A stretch of DNA of 22,069 nucleotides from JBNKDD01 sp050288085. GTDB taxonomy: Bacteria > Chloroflexota > Anaerolineae > Aggregatilineales > UBA3940. Shown here one piece after another: positions 1-7,556 of this stretch. Where the stretch lies: NCBI GenBank assembly GCA_050288085.1, contig JBNKDD010000065.1, positions 1-22,069 of the forward strand. The letters are read 5' to 3'. The notes under the pieces were generated by a model. The model made no database searches. It was given only the letters and a program-made list of their open reading frames with translations, and was not told the origin of the DNA. A program made the position numbers and the translations under genes. Position 1 is the first letter of the stretch; every line of letters begins with the position of its first letter.

Positions 1-85
1 TGCGATCCAGCGCTCGTGGCCCTTTTGATGCTCCCCGTCCAACAGGGTTGTAGGTGAAATCCCTGCAAAGATTTACGTTCGAATA

Positions 86-128
86 AAACGTATGTTCTAA
101 TAATAAAGGGTCTGGGGTAACCTGTCAA
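86..128 (-). promoter_or_regulatory. Strong leftward promoter with LexA-like operator
   Basis: On the minus strand a perfect -35 box TTGACA (128-123) is followed by a 17-base spacer and a -10 box TATTAT (105-100). Two bases further on, covering the expected transcription start, is GAACATACGTTT (97-86). This matches the Gram-positive-type SOS box core GAAC-RNRY-GTTY at every position. An operator over the start site is the usual layout for repression. The transcript would run leftward out of the window. No ATG or GTG occurs on the minus strand between the predicted start and base 1, so the regulated gene begins beyond the edge or uses TTG. The promoter is well supported; LexA as the ligand is inference. 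Confidence 0.55.
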
Positions 129-146
129 GTGATCAACTGATCCCGC

Positions 147-281
147 CAGGGCGATTGCATATGACCCAAAAAGAGCCTTGAATGGGCATTTTAGAGATTC
201 CTCATAAGGTCGATTTGTGCCTAAAACACACATCTGTTCCGCTAGTAAGTTTGTCCCCAAATGCCATATGCGATTGCCCTG
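147..281. repeat. Diverged inverted repeat pair with direct-repeat flank
   Basis: CAGGGCGATTGCATATG (147-163) returns as its reverse complement at 265-281 with 15 of 17 bases conserved. A direct repeat CTGATCCCGC sits beside each arm (137-146 and 282-291), and GCGATTGC occurs in the same orientation in both arms (151-158, 270-277). The roughly 100 bases between the arms show no gene. This could be a decayed small mobile element or a paired regulatory site. No transposase is visible. Apart from the promoter/operator at 86-128 and the hairpin at 320-378, I see nothing else in 1-384. Confidence 0.45.
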
Positions 282-319
282 CTGATCCCGCGCATTTGTT
301 TTTTCTAACGGAATGACCT

Positions 320-378
320 CACCCCCAACCCCTCTCCAAACTGGAGAGGGGAGCAAGACAACTTTGGGTGTTGGGGTG
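320..378. repeat. Nested GC-rich hairpin repeat
   Basis: A perfect 9-bp stem CCCCTCTCC (329-337) / GGAGAGGGG (343-351) has a 5-base loop. An outer imperfect arm pairs CACCCCCAAC (320-329) with GTTGGGGTG (370-378). It lies just downstream of the minus-strand lipoprotein stop codon, so it could slow or end that transcript. However, no T run follows on the minus strand, so it is not a standard intrinsic terminator. CCCCCAACCCCTCTCC-type repeats are known as dispersed intergenic repeats in Chloroflexi and cyanobacteria. I see only this copy here. Confidence 0.55.
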
Positions 379-384
379 CTTGGC

Positions 385-2430
385 CTATTGTTCAGGGGGG
401 AACAGTTCGAGCAGGGCGACATCAGATCCCCATTGGTCGCCGGGATTTACGAGATCGAGAATTCTTCCGTCGGCGGTAATAATTGGGTCTCCTGCCACAT
501 AGGGCCAGAATTCGAATCCGCCGGTTTCAATGTGATTTCCATCAAGGTCATACCAACTGAGTTCAAAATGCTTAAAATCGTATACCAGGATATAGTCGCC
601 CAGCACATACCCCGATTTATCCGTGTTGAGATTGATGATGCTTTCTTCCCCTGTCTCCAAATTGATCACACGACATAAGCCCTCTGTAGCGATAACTACA
701 CCTAGAGGATTTTGCAGCGGAAACAGTCTGCCCGACGGATCGATCTTTATCTCATGGGATCGTTGTCTGGTCTGAATATCCCAGATTACCAGCGTTGGAA
801 CAACATCATCCGTGTAAACATCCGACCACTGATAAGAGGCATACGCGTCAACATCCGACCATTGATAAGAAGCGATATGCCGTTGGTCGAACAGGCTAAA
901 AAAGCCGGAATAGTACGCAGACTGTTCTTCGCGATAGACGATTTGCCCTGTTTTTATATCGAAGATTGCGAGAAACTGCGTCATACATCCACCATCAAAA
1001 ATTGGGTCCGGCTCTTTTGTGAGTGCGAGTGCCAGCGTGGAATCATCTACCCATTCTATGTCGCAGATAAGGCTACCTGCGTCAAATGTTTTCTGAGCAC
1101 CTGGAGAATTTTTATTCCATATCGATATCTGGCGGTTAGCAAGGTTGGCGAGTGCCAGCATATTACTATCCGGCGACCAGACAACTATTGCCGATTCGTA
1201 CCCCCCCAATTCCACAAATATGGTTAACAGCTCATTCTGACCGATGTCCCAGATGTAAAAACGGGTTGCAGCTCCAATTGCCAACATTTGACCGTCCGGT
1301 GAGAGTGCTTTATTGGTGACACCCGCTCCTTCACCGCTATGACCAGTGGTTGAATTGGTCAGATTGAAGTCATTGTCGTAACGTACAACAGCATCCCCAA
1401 AAATAACCAGCAATCCATCCGGGCGACGGAAAAGTCTCCCTGAAAATCGTGTCGATTCATGCAGCCAAGTCATTTCGGCAACCGATCCATTTATCCGAAC
1501 GACAAGCCCTTCGTTAAGAACAAAGGTTTGCTCATCGAGCTGCCAGCCGTGGTTGGATGGGGAGCCATCTAACTCCTCAACGGGGAGCTGCTCACCGGTA
1601 GAAAGATCCCAGACTATTTTGCGATCTATATGTATATCATGTTGTTGATCATACATGGATGCGTAATAAGCGAAATAGCGCTCATCAGGTGAAAAACCGG
1701 CTGCCCACACTTCATAATGCATGAACTGGTTTTCCAGTTCTTGAATGATCTCGCCGCGCTCGATATTCCAAATTTCGATAGAACCTTCATCCGGGAAGAA
1801 GATCACATGATCCCCGTCAGGTGTCCAAACCAGGGACCTGTTGGTGTATGAATCGGTTAGAGACAACAAGAGTTCCCTGGTAATGGTGTCATATATTGAA
1901 AATCTATCGTTGGGGTTATAGGTGGTATAGTATTTGCCACCTGGAGAAGGATTATAACCACAGCCGGGGATCTCAATATTAATTTCCTCCAGGATACTCC
2001 TATCTTCAGGGTCAATGAGATGGTCAGGCATCCCACCGTAACAAAGCACTAGCTTGTTGTCGGGTGTCCAAGTGAAACCTCCTGGTCTCCTGACACCTCC
2101 TTGCTCTAACCAACGCAGTTCAAGCGTATCGGGATCATACAAATACACCCCATCCCTGGTCAGCACTGCCAGCATGCTTCCATCTGGTGACAGTACGCTT
2201 TGTCCGATCCCTTCTTTCATATCGTACCGGGCGATCTCCCGATAGTGCGGCCCTTCAAGTGGCTCGTAAAGTAGGGTGGCCGTTGCTGTGGGGGAAGGCG
2301 TTTTTGTCGGTGAGATTGTGCTGGTCGGTGATGGTGCGACGGTGGCGGTTGAAGTGGGGCTTGGCGAGGCAGCAGGCGCACCGCAGGCGGTGAGGGTCAG
2401 CAGGATAATGAAGATCCAAATGTGTTTCAT
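385..2430 (-). CDS. WD40-like beta-propeller lipoprotein
   Basis: A 681-residue secreted lipoprotein. A short hydrophobic signal peptide ends in the lipobox LTAC, with Cys16 the expected lipidated residue. A Ser/Thr/Pro linker (about 17-52) follows, as in many Chloroflexi surface lipoproteins. From about residue 65 to the end there are repeats of the form SPDG..LA....-..I.D..T (for example LSPDGSMLAVL, WTPDGDHVIFF, LSPDGQMLAIG, WSPDSNMLALA), typical of WD40/TolB-type propellers. No catalytic motif is visible, so a binding or scaffold role is most likely. An 11-residue tandem duplication (ASYQWSDV repeated) sits in the C-terminal third. The start is supported by GGGAG seven bases upstream. It is the second gene of a unit with the upstream membrane protein (48-base gap). 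The ligand is unknown. Confidence 0.85.
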   Translation of the reverse strand: MKHIWIFIILLTLTACGAPAASPSPTSTATVAPSPTSTISPTKTPSPTATATLLYEPLEGPHYREIARYDMKEGIGQSVLSPDGSMLAVLTRDGVYLYDPDTLELRWLEQGGVRRPGGFTWTPDNKLVLCYGGMPDHLIDPEDRSILEEINIEIPGCGYNPSPGGKYYTTYNPNDRFSIYDTITRELLLSLTDSYTNRSLVWTPDGDHVIFFPDEGSIEIWNIERGEIIQELENQFMHYEVWAAGFSPDERYFAYYASMYDQQHDIHIDRKIVWDLSTGEQLPVEELDGSPSNHGWQLDEQTFVLNEGLVVRINGSVAEMTWLHESTRFSGRLFRRPDGLLVIFGDAVVRYDNDFNLTNSTTGHSGEGAGVTNKALSPDGQMLAIGAATRFYIWDIGQNELLTIFVELGGYESAIVVWSPDSNMLALANLANRQISIWNKNSPGAQKTFDAGSLICDIEWVDDSTLALALTKEPDPIFDGGCMTQFLAIFDIKTGQIVYREEQSAYYSGFFSLFDQRHIASYQWSDVDAYASYQWSDVYTDDVVPTLVIWDIQTRQRSHEIKIDPSGRLFPLQNPLGVVIATEGLCRVINLETGEESIINLNTDKSGYVLGDYILVYDFKHFELSWYDLDGNHIETGGFEFWPYVAGDPIITADGRILDLVNPGDQWGSDVALLELFPPEQ
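813..878. repeat. 33-bp in-frame tandem duplication
   Basis: Two adjacent 33-base copies (813-845 and 846-878) share 25 of their first 29 bases, both containing ACATCCGACCA and TTATC-coding sequence on the minus strand. The period is exactly 11 codons, so the lipoprotein reading frame is kept and ASYQWSDV appears twice. The few substitutions suggest a fairly recent duplication. It probably lengthens a surface loop or blade edge of the propeller. Confidence 0.8.
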
Positions 2431-2478
2431 GTGATGCTCCCAGAATGCCCAATAATGGAAAGGTTTTATACATCAATC

Positions 2479-4548
2479 TCACCGATTCAACCACTCGGTG
2501 AGTCGCACCCGCCACTCGGCCTCAATGTCGGCGCTGGTAATTCCGACACTCCGCGAGAGCCAATCATCCAGACTTACTGAAAATTCCAGGTTGGCGATCA
2601 AAGTTGGGATAATCTCCGGGCCATAAGACTCAACCAGAATATCAATCAGTGCGGCGGCTCCAATGTTGTAGGTGACGTTTCCCGGTCTATCGTTCTCCCA
2701 GATTTGAGCTAACGATTCGGGAAGACCCTCCCCGGTATCCTGTGCTAATTGGAGTTGGTAAAAGCCAAATGGTATCCTGGCATCGATCTTTAGCCGGTCG
2801 GCTTCCCACATCACGAATCCGCCGATCAGGGGATGATCACTCGGTAGTGATGCGAGCTGACCAGTGACCAGGGATTCAACCAGAAGTGTAGAGGCGGTTG
2901 ACCGGATGTAGTCCTGCGGCGTCTGTTCAATGGGCCGGGTGGTGTTATAAGGAGAAGCGATCCGCATGAAGCCATTGGTGAGGCTTGGCTCAACCGGGTT
3001 CGGTTGGATCGAGATAACGGTTTGCGGGTAATCGTCAGTCGAGAGGGCGAAATCTGCTACCACCTGCCCGTAGACCTGTTCAAGGTAGGGCAGCAGCAAA
3101 TCAACTGCTCCTGCGTCCATTGAGCGGTATTTCAGTACAAAATGCTGGCTGTGTATCTCTTGTAGATCACCCCAATCGGTATCATACAGAGTTGCACGCA
3201 CCCACCGGTCACCGGCCAGCCGGAAAGGCACAAAGCCGGTCTGTGATTCTGACCCGTCCGAAGAAAAGACCACTTCTGCCCAGATAATTTCGCCGGTTTG
3301 CCGGGTATCAACGATCCGGATCGAATCAGGTTGTGCTTCCTGAACCGATGCGTATTCACCAACCCTCACCGATTCTGTTCCCATCTCCCGCCCCGGATCG
3401 CCGTAGATCAGCGTGGCTTCGGTTTCATGGCTGTTGGCGAGCAACTGGGCTTCGCCCCGCAGCCGGTAAGTCAGGTAGATGTCCCAGGATACCGGCAGAT
3501 CATTAACCGGTGTGCCGGTCATTGCAGCCAGGGCCGGAACAACCGGTTCTCCACGCCTGACTCGCTCAACGAATTCTGGCACAAAACCCGGCCCATAGGC
3601 TGCTACCATCGGGCCGAAGAAGGTGGACGGCGACCTTGATGGATCAAGGTTTTGGCTGAGCCAGACCTGTAACTCGACGCCAACCCAATCTAACTCGGAG
3701 TAAGCCTCAACCGGCTCGCCGATCAGATGATTGGTCCAGCGCCAGGTGAGTAATCGGGCCAGGTCGCTCTCAAGTTGGGGATCATATGGGCGGCCTTCGG
3801 GAATCCGTCCCAGCAGCGGAGAGGGGATCAGCAGCGTTGAATTGTCGTAATCTGCCCAGCTTAAACGCGCCAGCGGATCGGGCTCGATCCGCACTTCAAG
3901 ATGCGACAGCCCTTCCTGACAGGCCGTTACCTGGCAGGTGAGCTCCCACCAGCTATCCAGTTTTGGCGAGAGTTCATCGACTAAGGCGGTGTCAGCGTCG
4001 TAATAAGTAAAGGTGAAATGGGCTGTCTCCAGCCGATTTTGCGATCCCCACAGATCGGAAGCTGGCGCGACGTGCTGCCAGCCTTCTTCACCATGCTGGT
4101 AAAACCAGGTGACATTATAGCTCTGCTCGTCGAGTTGTTCCTGTAACACGACACGGGCCTGATCGCCGTCTATGTCTAAATCTACGATCTCACCGGTCGG
4201 GACCAGCCGGTCACCGAGCGATTGGTAGGTATCAAATGTTTTTTCCTGGACGGTGTCCCAGGCTCCGATCTCGGATTGGGTATCGAGGAAAGCCTGTTGG
4301 TCGCCAATGCGCAGGGCGAGTGTCTCACCGGCGATGGTTGATTCCAGGTCGGTGCGAAGCTGGCGGTCGATCCGGTACAGGCGATAGCGGACCACACCAA
4401 AGGCTATTCCGGCAAGCACCAATACCACAATCGCCAGATTCAACAGCCGTTTGTTTCGACGCTTACGTGAATCGATCAGCGCTGGGTCTTCCCCGACTTC
4501 TTCCCAATCGCGTTCTGATTCAAATTCCCAATCCAGTTTGATGCCCAT
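2479..4548 (-). CDS. Membrane-anchored protein with two peptidase-MA-like modules
   Basis: 689 residues. An acidic N-terminus and a basic stretch (RKRRNKR, 28-34) precede one transmembrane segment (about 35-54); the remainder is expected outside the membrane. Residues about 65-363 and 365-687 look like two copies of one module. AHFTFTYYDADTALVDEL (176-193) matches QHFVLKYRSMDAGAVDLL (468-485), LEVRIEPDP matches VISIQPNP, and AYGPGFVPEF...YLTYRL (317-363) matches SYGPEIIPTL...LTEWL (641-687). Each module looks like an NTF2-like half followed by a peptidase-MA-like half, but no HExxH zinc site is visible in either, so activity is doubtful. It is the first gene of a pair with the WD40 lipoprotein and may act with it at the cell surface. 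The family is my inference; the duplication is seen directly. Confidence 0.75.
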   Translation of the reverse strand: MGIKLDWEFESERDWEEVGEDPALIDSRKRRNKRLLNLAIVVLVLAGIAFGVVRYRLYRIDRQLRTDLESTIAGETLALRIGDQQAFLDTQSEIGAWDTVQEKTFDTYQSLGDRLVPTGEIVDLDIDGDQARVVLQEQLDEQSYNVTWFYQHGEEGWQHVAPASDLWGSQNRLETAHFTFTYYDADTALVDELSPKLDSWWELTCQVTACQEGLSHLEVRIEPDPLARLSWADYDNSTLLIPSPLLGRIPEGRPYDPQLESDLARLLTWRWTNHLIGEPVEAYSELDWVGVELQVWLSQNLDPSRSPSTFFGPMVAAYGPGFVPEFVERVRRGEPVVPALAAMTGTPVNDLPVSWDIYLTYRLRGEAQLLANSHETEATLIYGDPGREMGTESVRVGEYASVQEAQPDSIRIVDTRQTGEIIWAEVVFSSDGSESQTGFVPFRLAGDRWVRATLYDTDWGDLQEIHSQHFVLKYRSMDAGAVDLLLPYLEQVYGQVVADFALSTDDYPQTVISIQPNPVEPSLTNGFMRIASPYNTTRPIEQTPQDYIRSTASTLLVESLVTGQLASLPSDHPLIGGFVMWEADRLKIDARIPFGFYQLQLAQDTGEGLPESLAQIWENDRPGNVTYNIGAAALIDILVESYGPEIIPTLIANLEFSVSLDDWLSRSVGITSADIEAEWRVRLTEWLNR

Positions 4549-4683
4549 AAAACCTATCGACTTTCTAACGAGTTCTTACACGTTTATGATAGTAACCAGC
4601 CCCCAATTGAGAGACAATATTATCAGGAATGCGTAGGTTAATGGTAGCGATTTTGGATACTATTCTCTGAACCCCGCCTGCTA

Positions 4684-4695
4684 TATACTTATAAA
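4684..4695 (+). promoter_or_regulatory. Candidate -10 region for clpC
   Basis: TATACT (4684-4689) and the adjoining TATAAA (4690-4695) are good -10 candidates about 50 bases before the clpC ATG. No convincing -35 box lies at 16-18 bases, though CTGAAC (4667-4672) is a weak option for the second. I saw no CtsR heptamer repeat and no CIRCE element in 4549-4743, the usual controls of clpC in Firmicutes. Confidence 0.3.
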
Positions 4696-4743
4696 TGGCG
4701 CTGGTTGGTTATGGTTATGGAACTTGAGTGAGGAAAAGTCTAC

Positions 4744-7221
4744 ATGAACCGTTTTGACCGTTTTACCGAGCGTGCCCAGGATGCCACCACGCGGGCGCTG
4801 GAGATTCTACAGCGCTACGGGCACACTCAGGTTGATACTGAGCATCTCATGTTGGCGCTTCTGGAGCAGCCTGACGGAGTCACCCCACAGATTCTTGAGG
4901 CTCTGAGCGTCGATGTTGGGCAGCTTACTCAGAAACTCGACGATGATTTGAAAAATTCGCCGCGTGCGGCAGCGATCTACGGCGGTGGGGCCGGTCAGGT
5001 GTTCATCACGCCGCGTGTTAGCCGTGTGATTGAGGGTGCACAGGAAGAAGCTCACCGGCTCAACGATGAGTACATCTCAACTGAACATATCTTCCTGGCG
5101 ATCCTCAATAATCGTACGACCCCATCAGCTCGATTTCTGCGGGAGATGGGTGTCACCCGCGAACGGGTGATGGAGATCATCCAGGAGATTCGCGGGGGGC
5201 AGCGTGTTACCGATCCCGGTGCGGAGAGTCGCTATCGAACCCTGGAGAAATACAGCCGCGATCTGACCCGGATGGCGATGGAGGGTAAGCTCGATCCGGT
5301 GATCGGGCGTGATGACGAAATCCTGCGCCTGATCCAGGTGCTCAGCCGCCGGACCAAGAATAACCCGGTGCTGATCGGTGAGGCTGGTGTCGGTAAGACT
5401 GCTATCGTTGAGGGGCTGGCTCAGAAGATCATCCGCAACGATATTCCCGAAATCTTGATGGGTAAGCGCATCATTGAGATGGACCTGGCGGCTATGATCG
5501 CCGGTTCGCGTTTTCGGGGTGAGTTTGAGGAACGGCTGAAAGCCTCCATCGAAGAGGTGCAGCGATCCCAGGGTGAGATCATCCTGTTCATCGACGAGAT
5601 TCACCAGGTAGTCGGTGCAGGGGCGGCTCAGGGCGCACTCGATGCCAGCAATATGATGAAGCCTGCCCTGGCACGGGGCGAACTTCAGACTATCGGTGCG
5701 ACGACGCTTGATGAGTATCGCCGATATATTGAAAAAGACTCGGCGTTGGAAAGGCGCTTTGCCCCGGTCTTTGTCGAGGAGCCCTCGATTGATGATACCA
5801 TCCAGATGCTGAAAGGGCTGCGTGCCCGCTATGAGACTCATCATGGTGTGACCTACTCCGATGAGGCGTTGGTGGCAGCGGCGCAACTCAGTCAACGTTA
5901 TGTGACTGACCGGCATCTGCCGGATAAGGCTATCGACTTGATGGATGAGGCTGCCGCCAAGCTGCGGGTTGCTCTCTACTCGATGCCGCCGGAACTCAAA
6001 GATCTGCGCAATGAGATCGAGCTGGTCACCTCACAGGAAGAACAGGCCGGTGTTTCTCGTGATTATGAGAAGGCTGCCGAGTTCAAGACCCGGCGATTGC
6101 AGCTTGAATCGGAATTTGAGCAGCATCACGAAGACTGGTTGCAGGAAAAGCACCTTGACGAAGTAGTGGACGTGGAGGATATCGCCCAGGTGGTCGAAAA
6201 CTGGACGGGTATCCCGGTCGCACAGATGATGGAAACCGAAGCCGAGAAGCTGCTTCGCATGGAGGACGCCCTCCATTCACGGATCATCGGGCAGAACGAA
6301 GCGATTGAAGCTGTATCCGATGCGATCCGGCGGGCACGTTCCGGACTGAAGGACCCCAAGCGGCCAATCGGGTCGTTCATTTTCCTGGGATCGTCTGGCG
6401 TCGGGAAGACCGAACTGGCAAAGGCGCTGGCGGAATTCATGTTTGATGACGAGGATGCGCTGCTCCGGATCGATATGAGTGAATACCGCGAACAGCATAC
6501 CACCTCCCGCCTGTTCGGTGCTCCGCCCGGCTATGTGGGTTATGAAGAGGGCGGCCAGTTAACCGAAGCCGTCCGCCGCCGTCCGTACCGGGTCATCCTG
6601 TTTGACGAGATCGAAAAGGCGCACCCGGATGTGTGGAACGCACTTTTGCAAATCCTGGATGATGGCCGCTTAACCGACGGTCAGGGCCGCGTGGTTGATT
6701 TCCGTAATACGGTGCTGATCATGACCAGCAATCTCGGTACAGAATTCGCCCGGAAGGGTGGAACGTTGGGCTTTGTCCAGAGCAATGACCCGCAAATTGT
6801 TGCCGATCACGGTAAGATCGAAAAGGCGATGAGGGATACCTTCCGGCCTGAATTCTTGAACCGGATTGACGAGATCGTTATCTTCTCGCCATTGACAATT
6901 GAGGAAGTCGAGCAGATCGTCGATTTGCAGATGGAGCAGGTCGCCAGCCGCCTGTCCGAACAAGGACTCGCGGTGGAATTAACCGAGGCTGCCCGACTCT
7001 GGCTGGCCCAGCAGGGCTACGACCCGTCGTTCGGGGCGAGACCGCTCAAGCGGGCGCTTCAAAAGTATGTCGAAAGCCCTCTGTCGGTGGAACTGCTGCG
7101 AGGCAATTTCTCCGAAGGCGGAACGGTGCTGGTTGATGCTGATGATAAAGAGGGGTTGGTTTTCCGCTCAGATAGCATCTTGACCGATCTCGATGTGGAT
7201 CAGTCGGTATCCGCCGAATAA
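4744..7221 (+). CDS. clpC: ATP-dependent Clp protease ATPase subunit ClpC
   Basis: An 825-residue Hsp100 AAA+ unfoldase that feeds substrates into ClpP in the cytoplasm; the length is normal for ClpC. The Clp N-domain double repeat spans about 1-150. The first AAA+ module has Walker A GEAGVGKT (212-219) and Walker B ILFIDE (280-285). A short middle domain carries a UVR-like motif (YEKAAEFKTRRLQLE), which marks ClpC rather than ClpB. The second AAA+ module has GSSGVGKT near 549-556 and VILFDEIEKAHP near 617. An LGF tripeptide in TLGFVQ near 675 is the expected ClpP-docking loop. GAGG lies ten bases before the start. Neighbours are not ctsR/mcsA/mcsB, so the Firmicute-type operon is absent. A terminator follows the stop. 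ClpP itself is not in this window. Confidence 0.97.
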   Translation: MNRFDRFTERAQDATTRALEILQRYGHTQVDTEHLMLALLEQPDGVTPQILEALSVDVGQLTQKLDDDLKNSPRAAAIYGGGAGQVFITPRVSRVIEGAQEEAHRLNDEYISTEHIFLAILNNRTTPSARFLREMGVTRERVMEIIQEIRGGQRVTDPGAESRYRTLEKYSRDLTRMAMEGKLDPVIGRDDEILRLIQVLSRRTKNNPVLIGEAGVGKTAIVEGLAQKIIRNDIPEILMGKRIIEMDLAAMIAGSRFRGEFEERLKASIEEVQRSQGEIILFIDEIHQVVGAGAAQGALDASNMMKPALARGELQTIGATTLDEYRRYIEKDSALERRFAPVFVEEPSIDDTIQMLKGLRARYETHHGVTYSDEALVAAAQLSQRYVTDRHLPDKAIDLMDEAAAKLRVALYSMPPELKDLRNEIELVTSQEEQAGVSRDYEKAAEFKTRRLQLESEFEQHHEDWLQEKHLDEVVDVEDIAQVVENWTGIPVAQMMETEAEKLLRMEDALHSRIIGQNEAIEAVSDAIRRARSGLKDPKRPIGSFIFLGSSGVGKTELAKALAEFMFDDEDALLRIDMSEYREQHTTSRLFGAPPGYVGYEEGGQLTEAVRRRPYRVILFDEIEKAHPDVWNALLQILDDGRLTDGQGRVVDFRNTVLIMTSNLGTEFARKGGTLGFVQSNDPQIVADHGKIEKAMRDTFRPEFLNRIDEIVIFSPLTIEEVEQIVDLQMEQVASRLSEQGLAVELTEAARLWLAQQGYDPSFGARPLKRALQKYVESPLSVELLRGNFSEGGTVLVDADDKEGLVFRSDSILTDLDVDQSVSAE

Positions 7222-7268
7222 CTAACCTAAGCTGCTACGAATAAACTTCGCGGCTAAGAAGATAGCAG

Positions 7269-7296
7269 AGAGGGCATGTCAACCATGCCCTCTTTT
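7269..7296 (+). terminator. Intrinsic terminator of clpC
   Basis: AGAGGGCATG (7269-7278), loop TCAAC, CATGCCCTCT (7284-7293): a perfect 10-bp stem running into TTTT. It sits 48 bases after the clpC stop and just before the end of the convergent small gene. On the opposite strand no T run follows the stem, so it mainly serves clpC. Confidence 0.9.
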
Positions 7297-7301
7297 GATA
7301 C

Positions 7302-7556
7302 CTACTGAACTTGAAAATCTCCAACCTCCTGAACGTCAACCGGTACACCCTCAATCTCTCCGGGGATCAAATCTTCCCGGTTAAGCTGATCAGGTGGAAC
7401 TTTCCGGCGAACCATAACGACAATGGCTGTCTTTTCTGTTAGCTTATTTCTGCGTCGACGCAGCCCTACCCCAACGCCAACTACGTTGGCCTTTGCTAAT
7501 AAATCCTTTTCATATGCCTGTTTGACTGCTTTCGCATGTTCGTAGTTGTTGGTCAT
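7302..7556 (-). CDS. Small stand-alone 'NVVGVG' domain protein
   Basis: 84 residues from the ATG at 7556, which overlaps the stop of the protease gene as ATGA (7553-7556), so translation is probably coupled. An in-frame ATG at 7574 would add six residues but lies inside the protease gene. The whole protein aligns with residues 8-84 of the protease: AKANVVGVGVG against AKPNVVGVGIG, AIVVMVRRKVP against VVVLTLVSKKVP, and IEGVPVDVQEVGDFQVQ against VDGVPTDVIQVGQLRAQ. It has no signal peptide, membrane segment or catalytic triad. It may be a detached prodomain, inhibitor or assembly partner of the protease. The homology is visible; the role is inference. Confidence 0.8.
   Translation of the reverse strand: MTNNYEHAKAVKQAYEKDLLAKANVVGVGVGLRRRRNKLTEKTAIVVMVRRKVPPDQLNREDLIPGEIEGVPVDVQEVGDFQVQ

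Noticed and set aside
712..1227. Plus-strand reading frame of 171 codons
   Set aside because: Lies wholly antisense to the WD40 lipoprotein, whose signal peptide, lipobox and repeats are clear; the antisense translation resembles no family.
4549..4743. CtsR or CIRCE operator before clpC
   Set aside because: Searched by eye for GGTCAAA-type heptamers and the TTAGCACTC/GAGTGCTAA dyad; neither is present.
5125..5916. Minus-strand reading frame of 263 codons inside clpC
   Set aside because: Antisense shadow of highly conserved ClpC sequence; no ribosome binding site or recognisable motif.
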